Assembly (NCBI GenBank): GCA_002399235.1
Contig: DHDH01000001.1
Coordinates: 117,793-181,792, forward strand
DNA length: 64,000 bases
Direction of reading: 5' to 3'
Source: Firmicutes bacterium UBA4881
GTDB lineage: Bacteria; Bacillota; DTU065
The position numbers and the translations under genes are program-made. The notes beneath the pieces were generated by a model. That model was not told the origin of the DNA. It worked only from the letters and a program-made list of their open reading frames with translations, and did not search any database. Below are positions 53,769 to 63,107 of the stretch, one piece after another; within the stretch, counting starts at the first letter, position 1; each line of letters begins with the position of its first letter.

Positions 53769-53960
53769 TTGTACCAATATCTAGGTAGGCCTCTAGAAGA
53801 ATTATTAATAGGGGAGCCTCTTGCTCCCCTAGTTATTAAATGTGTAGATAAAAGTTTTGGTCGTGAAATGATCATCCGACTTAAAAAAGGTCATGACATT
53901 TGGGAAGTTACTGTCGCACATGAGATGCTTGTCAACATAGGAAACAGGGAGAGGAACTGA
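53769..53960 (+). CDS. Small hypothetical protein between frr and uppS
   Basis: 63 residues. The TTG start has GGAGG eight bases upstream, inside the end of frr. LEELLIGEPLAPLVIKCVDK followed by basic sequence gives no recognised motif. Good coding spacing on both sides suggests a real gene co-translated with frr and uppS. Confidence 0.6.
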   Translation: MYQYLGRPLEELLIGEPLAPLVIKCVDKSFGREMIIRLKKGHDIWEVTVAHEMLVNIGNRERN

Positions 53961-53965
53961 TATCA

Positions 53966-54685
53966 TTGGAAAAACAACTTGATCTAGCTAATTTACCGAA
54001 ACATGTTGGCATAATCATGGATGGTAACGGTCGTTGGGCTAAAAAGAGAGGGCTACCGCGTATAGCAGGTCATAGAGAAGGTGCTAAGACAGTTCGTATG
54101 GCGGTAAAAACCAGTGCGGAACTAGGTATAGAAGTACTGACTGTTTATGCTTTTTCCACTGAAAATTGGCAACGACCCCAAGATGAGGTAAGTTTTCTTA
54201 TGAAGCTTTTAGCAGAGTATTTGGTTAACGAACTTGAAGAGCTTAATAAAAAAGGAGTAAGAATAAAAGCCATTGGTGATAGAACAAAACTACCGCAAAA
54301 TGTTTTAAAGGTATTAGAAAATGCCGAGAAAACAACCAGAAACAATCAAACTTTACAGTTTAATTTAGCATTGAGTTATGGCGGTAGAGATGAGATTATT
54401 AGAGCAGTAAAAGACTTAACTAAGCAGGTAAAAGCAGGAACACTTGATCCGGAAGATATTTCTACCAATATGTTATCGTCATTGTTAGATACTGCTAACC
54501 AACCAGATCCAGATCTAATTATAAGAACTAGTGGTGAAATGCGTCTCTCAAATTTTCTCCTCTGGCAAGGGGCTTACTCCGAACTCTGGTTTACCAATAC
54601 GCTCTGGCCTGATTTTACGAAGGAAGAATATTTGAAGGCTTTAATGGATTATTCAAACCGACAAAGGCGTTTTGGCAAAGCTTGA
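53966..54685 (+). CDS. uppS: Isoprenyl (undecaprenyl) diphosphate synthase
   Basis: cis-prenyltransferase making the C55 lipid carrier. HVGIIMDGNGRWAKKRG holds the catalytic Asp, with YAFSTENWQRP and RTSGEMRLSNFLLWQ following. TTG start is 11 bases after GAGG; an in-frame ATA at 53960 has tighter spacing and could be used instead. The 3' end overlaps the cdsA ribosome site region. Confidence 0.96.
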   Translation: MEKQLDLANLPKHVGIIMDGNGRWAKKRGLPRIAGHREGAKTVRMAVKTSAELGIEVLTVYAFSTENWQRPQDEVSFLMKLLAEYLVNELEELNKKGVRIKAIGDRTKLPQNVLKVLENAEKTTRNNQTLQFNLALSYGGRDEIIRAVKDLTKQVKAGTLDPEDISTNMLSSLLDTANQPDPDLIIRTSGEMRLSNFLLWQGAYSELWFTNTLWPDFTKEEYLKALMDYSNRQRRFGKA

Positions 54686-54698
54686 GGAGGGGTTAAAT

Positions 54699-55484
54699 TT
54701 GTGGCAACGTTTTGCAACTGCATTTATTGGTATCCCTTTACTATTATTTGCAGTTTATTTTGGTGAATGGTCATTTTTGCTAATTTGTTTTTTGGCCTCA
54801 GCCTTAGCCCTTTATGAGTTTCATGGATTAACAAAAGGACTAGGGAAGGATATTAGCTTACCTTTATTGGAGATTGGTGGGTTAATAGCTTTTGTATTTA
54901 CTTATTTAATTGGCTTAGATAAGTTGAATGGAGCCTCGTTAATAGTACTTATAATATTTATATTAATTTTAGAAATGTTCCGGAGTAGAGCTGCCTTAAC
55001 CAATGGAGCACTAACAATCTTAGGAATAATTTATAGTGGGGTTATTTTTGCTTTTTTACCCTTATTAAGAGATATAGGCAGAGGACCAATTATATTATTA
55101 TTCTTAATCACTTGGGGAACAGACAGTTTTGCTTTTTTTGTGGGCATTAAGTTTGGCAAACATAAATTATGGCCAGAAGTTTCCCCCAAAAAGACCTGGG
55201 AAGGTGCTTTAGGTGGAGTTTTAGGTGGCCTTGCTGGTGGCTTAGTAACATCACTTTTTGGTTTGTGTTCTTTACCAGATGGCCTTCTGGCAGGACTTTT
55301 AGGTAGCATACTAGCTCAGACAGGAGATTTGATGGAGTCGGTTATGAAGCGAGAGAGCAAAGTTAAAGATGCTGGCTACATCTTACCTGGACATGGAGGT
55401 ATTCTCGATCGATTTGATAGTTTGTTACTTTTAGCTCCAACACTTTATCTAATTATCCAGCATCTACTACCAAGCCTGAGGTGA
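54699..55484 (+). CDS. cdsA: Phosphatidate cytidylyltransferase
   Basis: CDP-diacylglycerol synthase, polytopic, 261 residues. The C-terminal signature is SVMKRESKVKDAGYILPGHG with GGILDRFDSLLL. TTG at 54699 is chosen because GAGGAGGGG lies six bases before; the earlier TTG at 54672 lies within uppS. It follows uppS as in most Firmicutes. Confidence 0.96.
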   Translation: MWQRFATAFIGIPLLLFAVYFGEWSFLLICFLASALALYEFHGLTKGLGKDISLPLLEIGGLIAFVFTYLIGLDKLNGASLIVLIIFILILEMFRSRAALTNGALTILGIIYSGVIFAFLPLLRDIGRGPIILLFLITWGTDSFAFFVGIKFGKHKLWPEVSPKKTWEGALGGVLGGLAGGLVTSLFGLCSLPDGLLAGLLGSILAQTGDLMESVMKRESKVKDAGYILPGHGGILDRFDSLLLLAPTLYLIIQHLLPSLR

Positions 55485-55488
55485 TCTA

Positions 55489-56643
55489 ATGAAAACTGTA
55501 GCAATTATTGGTAGCACTGGTTCTATAGGAACTCAGGCCTTAGATGTTCTAGCTAATTTGCCTGAATTTAAAATTGTCGCCTTAGCAGCCAACAAAAGCG
55601 ATCAGTTAATGTTAGAGCAAATAGCTAAACATAGACCTAAGTTCGTAACTTTGCAAGATAAAAAAGCTAGAGAAAGATTAAAGGCTAATCTTTCTTTTAG
55701 TGAGACAAAAGTAGTTGAAGACAATGAGCCTCTTTCCAAGATAATCATGGAAGCCAATGCTGATATAACACTAATATCGCTTGTGGGTGCAGCTGGTTTA
55801 TTACCGACAATAAATGCTGCTAAGCTAGGAAAAAGAGTGGCTCTAGCGAATAAAGAAGCTCTAGTTATTGGTGGCGATTTAGTACTGGAAACTTGTAAGA
55901 AGTACGGCACTGAATTGATTCCAGTAGATAGTGAACACTCAGCAATTTTTCAGTGTTTACTTGGCCAAGATATAAAGGCAATAAAAAAAATAATTCTAAC
56001 AGCATCAGGCGGACCTTTTTTAAATACAGATAAAGAGGTAATGGAAAAAGCTACTGTCGAAGAAGCTTTAAATCACCCTAATTGGAAGATGGGTGGTAAG
56101 ATCACCATCGATTCAGCAACAATGATGAATAAAGGTCTCGAAGTGATTGAAGCGCACTTTCTCTTTGACATTCCCTACGAAAAAATCGAGATATTAATTC
56201 ACCCACAATCAATAGTACATTCCTTAGTTGAATATAATGATGGTGCTCTGCTTGCCCAGATTGGTATTCCAGATATGCGAGTGCCTATTCAATTAGCATT
56301 TACCTACCCTTTAAGAAAGGAAAGGCAAGAGAGTATTTCTTTAATTGGAAAAAAGTTAGATTTCTATGAACCTGATCTGGCTAAATTTGGTTGTTTACAA
56401 GTAGCTTTTGAATCTGGTAAAGCTGGGAAAGATAGAACTATAGTACTAAACGCAGCCAATGAAGTGGCTGTAGAACATTTTCTGTTGAAAAAGATATCTT
56501 TTGGTAGTATATATAGAATAGTCCGTGATACATTAGAGCAATATCCAGAGCACAATGCCAACTCGTTAGAAGAAAAACTTTTGGTTGATAAGGAAGTACG
56601 AGAGTTAGTAAGAAAAGATCTTAATACTAGGAGGTGGGGATAA
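55489..56643 (+). CDS. dxr: 1-deoxy-D-xylulose 5-phosphate reductoisomerase
   Basis: Second enzyme of the MEP isoprenoid pathway, NADPH-dependent. GSTGSIGTQALDVL is the nucleotide-binding loop; VDSEHSAIFQCL, LTASGGPF and DSATMMNKGLE are active-site motifs. GAGGTGATCTA precedes the ATG, and the stop overlaps the rseP start region. Confidence 0.98.
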   Translation: MKTVAIIGSTGSIGTQALDVLANLPEFKIVALAANKSDQLMLEQIAKHRPKFVTLQDKKARERLKANLSFSETKVVEDNEPLSKIIMEANADITLISLVGAAGLLPTINAAKLGKRVALANKEALVIGGDLVLETCKKYGTELIPVDSEHSAIFQCLLGQDIKAIKKIILTASGGPFLNTDKEVMEKATVEEALNHPNWKMGGKITIDSATMMNKGLEVIEAHFLFDIPYEKIEILIHPQSIVHSLVEYNDGALLAQIGIPDMRVPIQLAFTYPLRKERQESISLIGKKLDFYEPDLAKFGCLQVAFESGKAGKDRTIVLNAANEVAVEHFLLKKISFGSIYRIVRDTLEQYPEHNANSLEEKLLVDKEVRELVRKDLNTRRWG

Positions 56644-57725
56644 TAATTCTGCAAATCGTTACAATTATCTTGGTTTTTGCGGTATTGGTTATTGTCCACG
56701 AGTTAGGCCATTTTTCAGTGGCCAAAGCTCTAGGTATTGGTGTATATGAGTTTAGTCTAGGTTTTGGACCTGTTCTTTGGAAAAGAAAAAAAGGCGAAAC
56801 CCAATACTCACTAAGAGCATTTCCTTTAGGTGGTTTTGTAAGTGTAGCGGGAATGGATGAAGCCGCTGATGAAGAAAAGAAAGGGACTATTTCTCCAGAC
56901 AAACTTTATACCAATAAACCAGCTTGGGCTAAAATCGCTACCATTGCTGCCGGGCCTCTAATGAATTTAGTATTTTCGGTTGTAGTCTCCATTTTGATAA
57001 TTGGTCTTACCGGTAGACAAATACCCTTAGTTGGTAAAACAATGCCTGGTTCAGCAGCTGAACTTGCTGGTATTAAAAGTGGAGACGAAATCTGGGCAGT
57101 GGACAATTTAAATCTATACAACCAAGGACAATTTATCCAAATAATAGCTTCAAGCGAAGGCGAAACTCTTAATCTTAAGGTGAAGAGAGACAACCAATTT
57201 TTGCACTTTAGCGTAACTCCTCAGTTTAACCAAGAGTTGAATCGTTCTATCATTGGTGTAGACGAACTGACTTTTAAGAATGTCCCACTAGGGTTTTTTG
57301 GCCTCTTAAAATCAGGTTGGGACAACACTAAAATAATGATTGTAACCTTATTTCGGGGCATCAAGGCTATGATCCGAGGGAAAATCAAAGCTGATGTAGC
57401 TGGCCCTATAGGAATGGTACAAATTATTGGTGAAACAGCGGCAGTAATGGAAGAAAACTTCCTAATTGGTTTATTAAATGTACTCTATTTGGCAGTATTT
57501 CTTTCGGTAAACTTTGCTGTTTTAAACCTCCTGCCTGTACCGGTTTTAGATGGCGGTTGGATTTTGTTTATCATCATAGAACTATTTAGGGGAAAACCAC
57601 TTACTGAAAAGCAAAAAGCGATAGCTCAGATGACAGGTTTAGCACTAATAGCTGGTCTATTCATTTTTGCGACTTACAGTGATTTTAATAGATTAGGTTG
57701 GCTTAACAGTATCTTGGAAAGATAG
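56643..57725 (+). CDS. rseP: Site-2 intramembrane metalloprotease RseP/RasP
   Basis: Zinc protease of the S2P family, with HELGH in membrane segment 1 (residues 20-24), a central PDZ domain (MPGSAAELAGIKSGDEIW) and NLLPVPVLDGG as the second metal site. AGGAGGT at 56629-56635 overlaps the GTG at 56634, so that GTG cannot use it. The ATA at 56643 has eight-base spacing and gives the usual 19 residues before HELGH. Start at a non-standard codon is an inference; the conventional reading would begin at 56634. Confidence 0.94.
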   Translation: MILQIVTIILVFAVLVIVHELGHFSVAKALGIGVYEFSLGFGPVLWKRKKGETQYSLRAFPLGGFVSVAGMDEAADEEKKGTISPDKLYTNKPAWAKIATIAAGPLMNLVFSVVVSILIIGLTGRQIPLVGKTMPGSAAELAGIKSGDEIWAVDNLNLYNQGQFIQIIASSEGETLNLKVKRDNQFLHFSVTPQFNQELNRSIIGVDELTFKNVPLGFFGLLKSGWDNTKIMIVTLFRGIKAMIRGKIKADVAGPIGMVQIIGETAAVMEENFLIGLLNVLYLAVFLSVNFAVLNLLPVPVLDGGWILFIIIELFRGKPLTEKQKAIAQMTGLALIAGLFIFATYSDFNRLGWLNSILER

Positions 57726-57734
57726 TGATGTCTT

Positions 57735-58817
57735 TTGGTAAAACAAATTAGACGGGTTAAGATCGGTTCACTTTTCTTAGGTGGTAATGAGCCGGTCTTA
57801 ATACAGTCCATGACTAATACAAAAACTAGTGATCTAAAAGCAACACTCAATCAAATTAATTCCTTATATTTAGCTGGTTGCGAAATTGTTAGGGTTGCAG
57901 TGCCAACTAAAGATGATGTGTTAGCCTTAAAAACAATAGTTGCTAATTCTCCTCTTCCAGTAGTAGCTGATATTCATTTCAATTACCTTTTAGCCATTGC
58001 TGCTATCGAAGCTGGTGTCCATAAAGTGAGGATTAATCCTGGTAACTTAGGTGGTACCGATAATTTGTTATCAGTAGCTAAAGCAGCCAAGGGAAGAGCA
58101 GCTATACGAGTTGGTGTTAACTCGGGTAGCTTACCTCAAAATAAAATTGATTTGATAAATGCTGGTAGGTTGACACGTGCAGAAGCCATGGCCGAGACAG
58201 CCAAAGAATATAGCGATTTTTTAGATGACAACGATTTTCATGATATTGTGGTGTCTCTCAAAGCTTCAGATGTCTCTACTACAATTGCAGCAAATCGAAA
58301 GTTCCGAACTCTCACTGATATACCACTTCATTTAGGGGTAACTGAAGCTGGAACTCTCTTTTCAGGAACAGTTAAATCAGCTGTAGGTTTGGGAACTTTG
58401 TTAATGGAAGGTATCGGTGAAACTATACGTGTATCTTTAACCGCGGATCCCACTGAAGAGATTAAAGTCGCCAAGGAAATATTAAAAGCTTGTGGAATAA
58501 GGCGATTAGGAGTCAATGTCATTGCCTGCCCTACCTGTGGACGGACTAATATCAATTTAGCAGAGCTTGCCAAATCGGTAGAAAAGATGGTAGAGTCAAT
58601 TACAGAAGATATAACTGTAGCAGTGATGGGGTGTGCAGTAAATGGGCCAGGAGAAGCCAGAGAAGCTGACTTAGGCATTGCGGGTGGTAAGGGTGAAGGG
58701 TTGATTTTTGTGGGTGGCGAAGTGGTAGAAAAAGCACCTGAAGCAGAGCTTCTTAAGAGGTTTCAGTTTCACTTAGGAAAAGTGATCGAAGAGAAAAGAA
58801 ATGATCGGCAGCAGTAA
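57735..58817 (+). CDS. ispG: (E)-4-hydroxy-3-methylbut-2-enyl-diphosphate synthase IspG
   Basis: Iron-sulfur enzyme of the MEP pathway. It carries PVLIQSMTNTKTSD, a TIM barrel, and cluster cysteines in CPTCGRTNINL and MGCAVNGPGEAREAD. TTG start with a weak AGTGAT site. The usual next genes proS and polC are missing, replaced by mobile DNA. Confidence 0.97.
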   Translation: MVKQIRRVKIGSLFLGGNEPVLIQSMTNTKTSDLKATLNQINSLYLAGCEIVRVAVPTKDDVLALKTIVANSPLPVVADIHFNYLLAIAAIEAGVHKVRINPGNLGGTDNLLSVAKAAKGRAAIRVGVNSGSLPQNKIDLINAGRLTRAEAMAETAKEYSDFLDDNDFHDIVVSLKASDVSTTIAANRKFRTLTDIPLHLGVTEAGTLFSGTVKSAVGLGTLLMEGIGETIRVSLTADPTEEIKVAKEILKACGIRRLGVNVIACPTCGRTNINLAELAKSVEKMVESITEDITVAVMGCAVNGPGEAREADLGIAGGKGEGLIFVGGEVVEKAPEAELLKRFQFHLGKVIEEKRNDRQQ

Positions 58818-58889
58818 AAGCTAGATCTGAAAATTGAGGCGTTAGCGGGAAAACAGCCTTGTAATAGCCAAAAAAGGGTGCACAAAACT

Positions 58890-58917
58890 AAGGCCCTCAA
58901 GGCCTTGAAAAAATTTT
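58890..58917 (+). terminator. Terminator-like hairpin after ispG
   Basis: AAGGCC (58890-58895) pairs with GGCCTT (58901-58906), followed by GAAAAAA and seven T. It may serve ispG and the convergent IS110 fragment. Confidence 0.6.
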
Positions 58918-58924
58918 TTGGTTG

Positions 58925-59590
58925 TTAAACTACAGCAATATCTTCAGATTTTCTTATACCAAGCGAGAGAAGAAGTTTTTTCGCTTGTGCGACTGCTTTA
59001 TCTTTCTGTTTAGCCGATATTTCTTGGGGCAGATCGATTTTATAAAGATCACTTGGATTGAACTCCTCGCCAGTGGTAAACATGTGGTAGATAGCGGTGA
59101 GTATCATCCTTGCGATAGCGATAATGGCTCGTTTCTTGCCTCTTCGTTTGGAAAGACGTTCATACTTGATTCTATAGTAAGGAGACTGATTCGATTTCAC
59201 GGCTGCATGGGCAACTTGTACCAATGCAGGTTTGAGGTAGACACCAGCACGTGTTATTCGAACAGATTTCTTCTTACCAGCAGACTCGTTGTTGCTAGGC
59301 GTTAATCCAGCCCAGCAGCATAAACGCTTCGAATTGGCGAAATGAGACATATCGGTACCAATCTCGGAGATGATAGTGATTGCTGAAGTCCTATCAACTC
59401 CGGGGATGGTACAAAGTAGTTTAATAGCACCTTCATATGGGGCTACTATCTCATCAAGTTTTCTATCTAGGTCTGCAATCGATTTTTCGATGAATTCAAG
59501 GTGCGAGCGAATGATTAGGATACGTTCTTTTTGCTCCTTTGTCATCTGATATCCTTGAATTGACTCGACCACAGCGTCTGCTTTGTTTTG
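58925..59590 (-). pseudogene. IS110 family transposase, N-terminal DEDD domain missing
   Basis: About 220 codons remain of a roughly 400-residue transposase. The C-terminal Tnp_20 domain is intact: LLCTIPGVDRTSAITIISEI, the serine region GLTPSNNESAGKKKS and RITRAGVYLKPALVQ. The frame is open upstream (QNKADAVVES) until it meets Maff2 sequence near 59590, so the 5' half with the catalytic DEDD residues, and any upstream bridge-RNA region, is lost. It cannot transpose itself. Confidence 0.85.
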
Positions 59591-59656
59591 GCTGGCGGTG
59601 GCGTAGCACTGATTGGCACAGTTTTAGTCCCTTTGCTTAAAGGGTTATTTGGTTAA
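59588..59656 (+). pseudogene. Maff2-type mobile element protein, C-terminal fragment
   Basis: The frame AGGGVALIGTVLVPLLKG ending at TAA 59654 matches the C-terminal membrane segment of Maff2 family proteins, which sit before the VirB6-like gene in Gram-positive conjugative elements. The rest was lost at the junction with IS110. Confidence 0.65.
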
Positions 59657-59669
59657 GCGGTAACGCTTT

Positions 59670-60441
59670 ATGTAGAGCATCATCGACAGCATTACCGAAT
59701 GGCTCAAAGAGCTGTTAATCACAGGCATTACGGGAAACTTGTCGGGGATGTTTGATGGCGTCAACCAAAAGGTCGGCGAAATCGCAGGTGAAGTAGAGAA
59801 GACACCGTTGTCCTGGAACGGCGGTGTCTTCTCTATGATACAATCCCTTTCCGACACGGTAATCATTCCCATTGATGGGGATTTTTGATATGTCACAGCA
59901 CGTTGTTTCTAATGCCGCCGGGGTAATCATCAGCGATACAAACACTGATATAACCTCCGCGATAGGGGATTTGGAAACCCGCCTGGGAGAATTGGAGTTA
60001 GGCTCACTGTTTGGCTTATGGTTGCAAAGAATGTTTGTGGGGATTACTATGCATACCCTTACCATCTGCATTTTTGTGGTCATATATGGACGAATGACGG
60101 AAATTTACCTTATGACCTCCCTTGGAGCAATCCCCTCTGCGACAATGGCAGACCGTGAATGGGGCAGCATGGGGCAAAACTACCCAAAATCAATGCTCGC
60201 TCTTGGCTTTCAAGCCTTTCTCATTATGGTTTGTGTGGGCATCTATGCGGTGCTTGTGCAGTCTATCGCCACCGATGCGGACATCTTTACCGCTATATGG
60301 ACTTGCGTAGGCTACACTGTCCTACTCTGCTTTACACTCTTTAAGACAGGAACACTTGCAAAAAGTATTTTTACCCTCGCGGGGCAGAAAGGAAGCTCCT
60401 ATGTTGTATGTACCCGTACCAAAGGATTTAAACACCGTTAA
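59670..60441 (+). pseudogene. VirB6/TrbL-like conjugal transfer protein, broken by an internal deletion
   Basis: An N-terminal part (IIDSITEWLKELLITGITGN and SWNGGVFSMIQSLSDT) runs to TGA at 59886, with a TAG directly after the ATG at 59670. The C-terminal part (MGIFDMSQHVVSNAAG, YGRMTEIYLMTSLGAIPSAT, YPKSMLALGFQAF) continues in another frame. The missing middle of the protein would hold membrane segments. GC-richer than the host genes. It is a remnant of a Tn916/CTn-type element. Confidence 0.8.
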
Positions 60442-60649
60442 AACCAAGGTAATATTCAACTTAACCAAGCGGCAGCTTATCTGTTTTTCCATTGCCCTTG
60501 CAGTGGGACTGTCTATGTTCTTTCTTCTAAAGGACAGTATCGGCATAACCGCCACCACTCTTGTGATGATATTTTCCATGCTGCCCTTTTTCATGTTCGC
60601 TATGTATGAAAAGCACGGTCAGCTGCTGTGCATTTGCCCTCGGCACTAA
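60401..60649 (+). pseudogene. PrgI family conjugal protein, C-terminally truncated
   Basis: LYVPVPKDLNTVKTKVIFNL and two membrane helices match PrgI family proteins (about 120 residues). After FMFAMYEKHGQLL the frame runs into inverted parA sequence, so the C-terminus is lost. Its original neighbour would be the VirB4-like ATPase, which is absent. Confidence 0.8.
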
Positions 60650-61305
60650 TATTAGCAGCTCGTACTGAATGGGGAATGTCAGTGGCAAATATCTTCATGC
60701 TGCCTCCATAGGTTTCTCGGATCAGGGTACTGATGTCCTTTGCAAAATTCGTGCGGCTGTCCACAATAGTCAGCAGAATGCCGTCTGTTTTCAGTTTGGA
60801 GTTAATCTGCCTGTGTACCTTTTGGGTGGTCTGCAAGAGCTGTTCCAAGCCTTTGGCGGGTATGTACAGGGATAATCACGCTGTCTGCGGCGGCAAGAGC
60901 ATTGACCGTCAGCATACCAAGCGATGGCATACAATCCAACAGGATAAAGTCATACTGTTTTCTCACCGTATCAAGGTACTGCTTTAGGTTGTTTCACGAC
61001 TCATGGCGTTTACGAGGGATACCTCCATACCCGACAGCTCTATATTGGCAGGCATCAAATCCACGCCCTCGTTTGGCTGAATGGGGTTATCAGTAATGAC
61101 CTTGCCCATGACGGTAGCAAGGGTGGTATCCAACTTGTCCGGCTGTGCGTATCCCAAGCAGATGGATAAGCTACCCTGTGGATCAGTATCTATCAGCAGG
61201 ACTTTCTTGCCCTCAAGCACCAATCCAATGCCTAATTGGCACAGGTGGTTGTTTTGCCTACGCCACTTTTTGGTTGGCGATGGCGATTGTCTTTGCGTTC
61301 AACTT
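60630..61305 (-). pseudogene. ParA family partition ATPase, multiply frameshifted
   Basis: Pieces in different frames read, in order, KTIAIANQK, SGVGKTTT (one base short for GGVGKT), LEGKKVLLIDTDPQGSLSIC, NAMSRETT, LKQYLDTVRKQYDFILLD, and EQLLQTTQKVHRQINSKLK with SMKIFATDIPHSVRAANISAEGK. At least four single-base losses and one short deletion separate them. The last codons are fused to prgI. It points the opposite way to prgI. Confidence 0.85.
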
Positions 61306-61412
61306 TCTGTTCCTCCTTTCGATTTTGAGTACAAAAATAAGCCAACTTAAAGTTGACTTGTATATATAAAAATTGCCCCTTATAAAATAAGAAGCAATTT
61401 TCATATCCATAT

Positions 61413-61712
61413 TTAGTTTTGTATTACTTCAAAATAAGTTAGTGCATCTTTGATAGCATCTACTTGAATAGGAGAGGGGTGCTTTCTTGGCTGTTTTAGT
61501 GTTTCAACTGCATTAGGAACATCGTACATTGGCAAACTTAAGCCACGTTTTACTTCAGCAATGTATTTGGTATGGACTTTGAAACTATATTTTTCGAGAA
61601 TATATTCTTGACGCATTTTATAGGTTATTCTTTGTTTCAGCATGTATGCCTGTGCTCTTTGAGCTATATTATTAAGGGTAAGTCTATTATGAATAGTGTC
61701 GATAGGTATCAT
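61413..61712 (-). CDS. Hypothetical mobile-element protein, probably a 5'-truncated fragment
   Basis: 99 residues from ATG, but the frame is open upstream to 61814 and reads in a protein-like way (SHKAPDSYINITVAFGHGDG), so the N-terminus may be longer or lost. Basic, helical sequence (NNIAQRAQAYMLKQRITYK). No family is recognised with confidence. It lies beside the parA remnant. Confidence 0.45.
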   Translation of the reverse strand: MIPIDTIHNRLTLNNIAQRAQAYMLKQRITYKMRQEYILEKYSFKVHTKYIAEVKRGLSLPMYDVPNAVETLKQPRKHPSPIQVDAIKDALTYFEVIQN

Positions 61713-61831
61713 TCCATCCCCATGGCCAAAGGCTACGGTTATATTAATGTAGCTGTCTGGAGCTTTGTGGGACTTTGGTAATACCGTTGAGACAGTAGTA
61801 TTGATGTCAAGGGCTTAGAGCGTGATGTCTG

Positions 61832-61854
61832 AAAAGGCTTGATATAAGCCTTTT
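61832..61854. terminator. Two-way hairpin at the end of the conjugative-element remnant
   Basis: AAAAGGCTT (61832-61840) pairs with AAGCCTTTT (61846-61854) around GATAT, with T on both strands. The surrounding 61815-62224 holds no gene that I can recognise. Confidence 0.55.
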
Positions 61855-62224
61855 GTGTGATGTTGTTTTTGAAATCAGAGCGTAAAAAACGTGATATTTT
61901 GCTTCGTGGGAATATTTCAAGATAAGCCTTAACCCTTGCGACAGAACGATTTAGATGTCGGTGTCTGGCGAGTGGTCAGGTTAGATGTTTATTGAAAAAT
62001 CCGAGGTTGTATAGTCAGTAATGATTTTTTAGGTTTATTTTATAAAATGGTTGCTTAATAGACTAACCAACATGACCCAAATGAGATTATATGTTTATTA
62101 GTCATGATGCTAAATGGAAATATGAATTCATGTTATAGTAGAGATTAGGAAGTATGATAAATTTGAATGTATCGAGCGTCTTTGAGCAAAGATTATTTAT
62201 ATTAGTTGGAGGAGGGCATATGCG

Positions 62225-62839
62225 ATGAAAAGGTTGATTTCGGCAATGCTTCTGTTTATTTTGATGGTGACGTTGACTGCATGTTCAAACAAGGCTGATT
62301 TACCTAAAGTTTTATGCAAAGAAGGCATCTCTCCTTATGAATTATCAGAAAGTGAAAAATATATATTGCAGTCATTCAATATGGACGGCACTTCACAAAT
62401 CATTTCTTTCAATGCACCGAAAGAAGCAATTGCCTTGAATGTAAATGTTTATCGTCTTGAAGAAGATGGAAAATGGAGCAGTATTGGTGGCGGTGGCATT
62501 TCTATTGGCACAGATAGAAAGCCAATTGACCAATTAACCGGAACATTTACAATGCAGCTAAAAGAAAATTATACAATTGATTTTGTTATTAATGCCAGTG
62601 GAAAGGCTTCCTACAAAACAGATGAGATTTTACTTGATAGTGAAGCAAAGGCATCTATAAAAGGATTCTTGCAGGAATTTCAAGACATTACAATCAACAC
62701 AGAAATACCTGTTGCTCTTATGGTGTATGATAGCGGCACGAGTATGAGAAGTTACTCTCTGCAAGATTACTTTGAGCCGTCAAAGTTTGAAGGCATGGAT
62801 TTGGTGCAGGTTGTCACATTAGAGTTTTCCAATAAATGA
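62225..62839 (+). CDS. Hypothetical lipoprotein
   Basis: 204 residues. The signal peptide ends in lipobox LTAC (Cys at residue 20). The mature part is beta-rich with ISFNAPKEAIALNVNVYRLE and GGGGISIGTD, and no known domain is recognised. GGAGGAGGG lies upstream of the ATG. The last bases overlap the AraC-type remnant. Confidence 0.75.
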   Translation: MKRLISAMLLFILMVTLTACSNKADLPKVLCKEGISPYELSESEKYILQSFNMDGTSQIISFNAPKEAIALNVNVYRLEEDGKWSSIGGGGISIGTDRKPIDQLTGTFTMQLKENYTIDFVINASGKASYKTDEILLDSEAKASIKGFLQEFQDITINTEIPVALMVYDSGTSMRSYSLQDYFEPSKFEGMDLVQVVTLEFSNK

Positions 62840-62847
62840 TTTGGCTT

Positions 62848-63107
62848 CAAATTATATTTCATGTAGCAATTGGCATGACCGTCGGCGAGTACATTCGATA
62901 CAGACATCTGAGTTTGGGGTGCTTGATTTGCTGCAACCAGACAGCAGAATCATTGATGTGGCTATGCGATATCGGTACGATACTCAGGAGAGCTTTTCCA
63001 AAGCGTTTACACGGTTTCACGGCGTGCCGCCATCAAAAACGCAGCGGGGAAAAGTTAAACTATTTCATCCGCTGTCCATTAACGTTACCATTCAAGGAGG
63101 ATTTGAT
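62848..63107 (+). pseudogene. AraC-type helix-turn-helix remnant
   Basis: FHVAIGMTVGEYIRYRHLS begins the DNA-binding domain and, after a frameshift near 62918, LDLLQPDSRIIDVAMRYRY, then DTQESFSKAFTRFHGVPPS. The first helix-turn-helix lacks its N-terminus. The second frame runs straight into the following protein, so the intact ancestor was probably one AraC-plus-effector-domain regulator. Confidence 0.75.
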
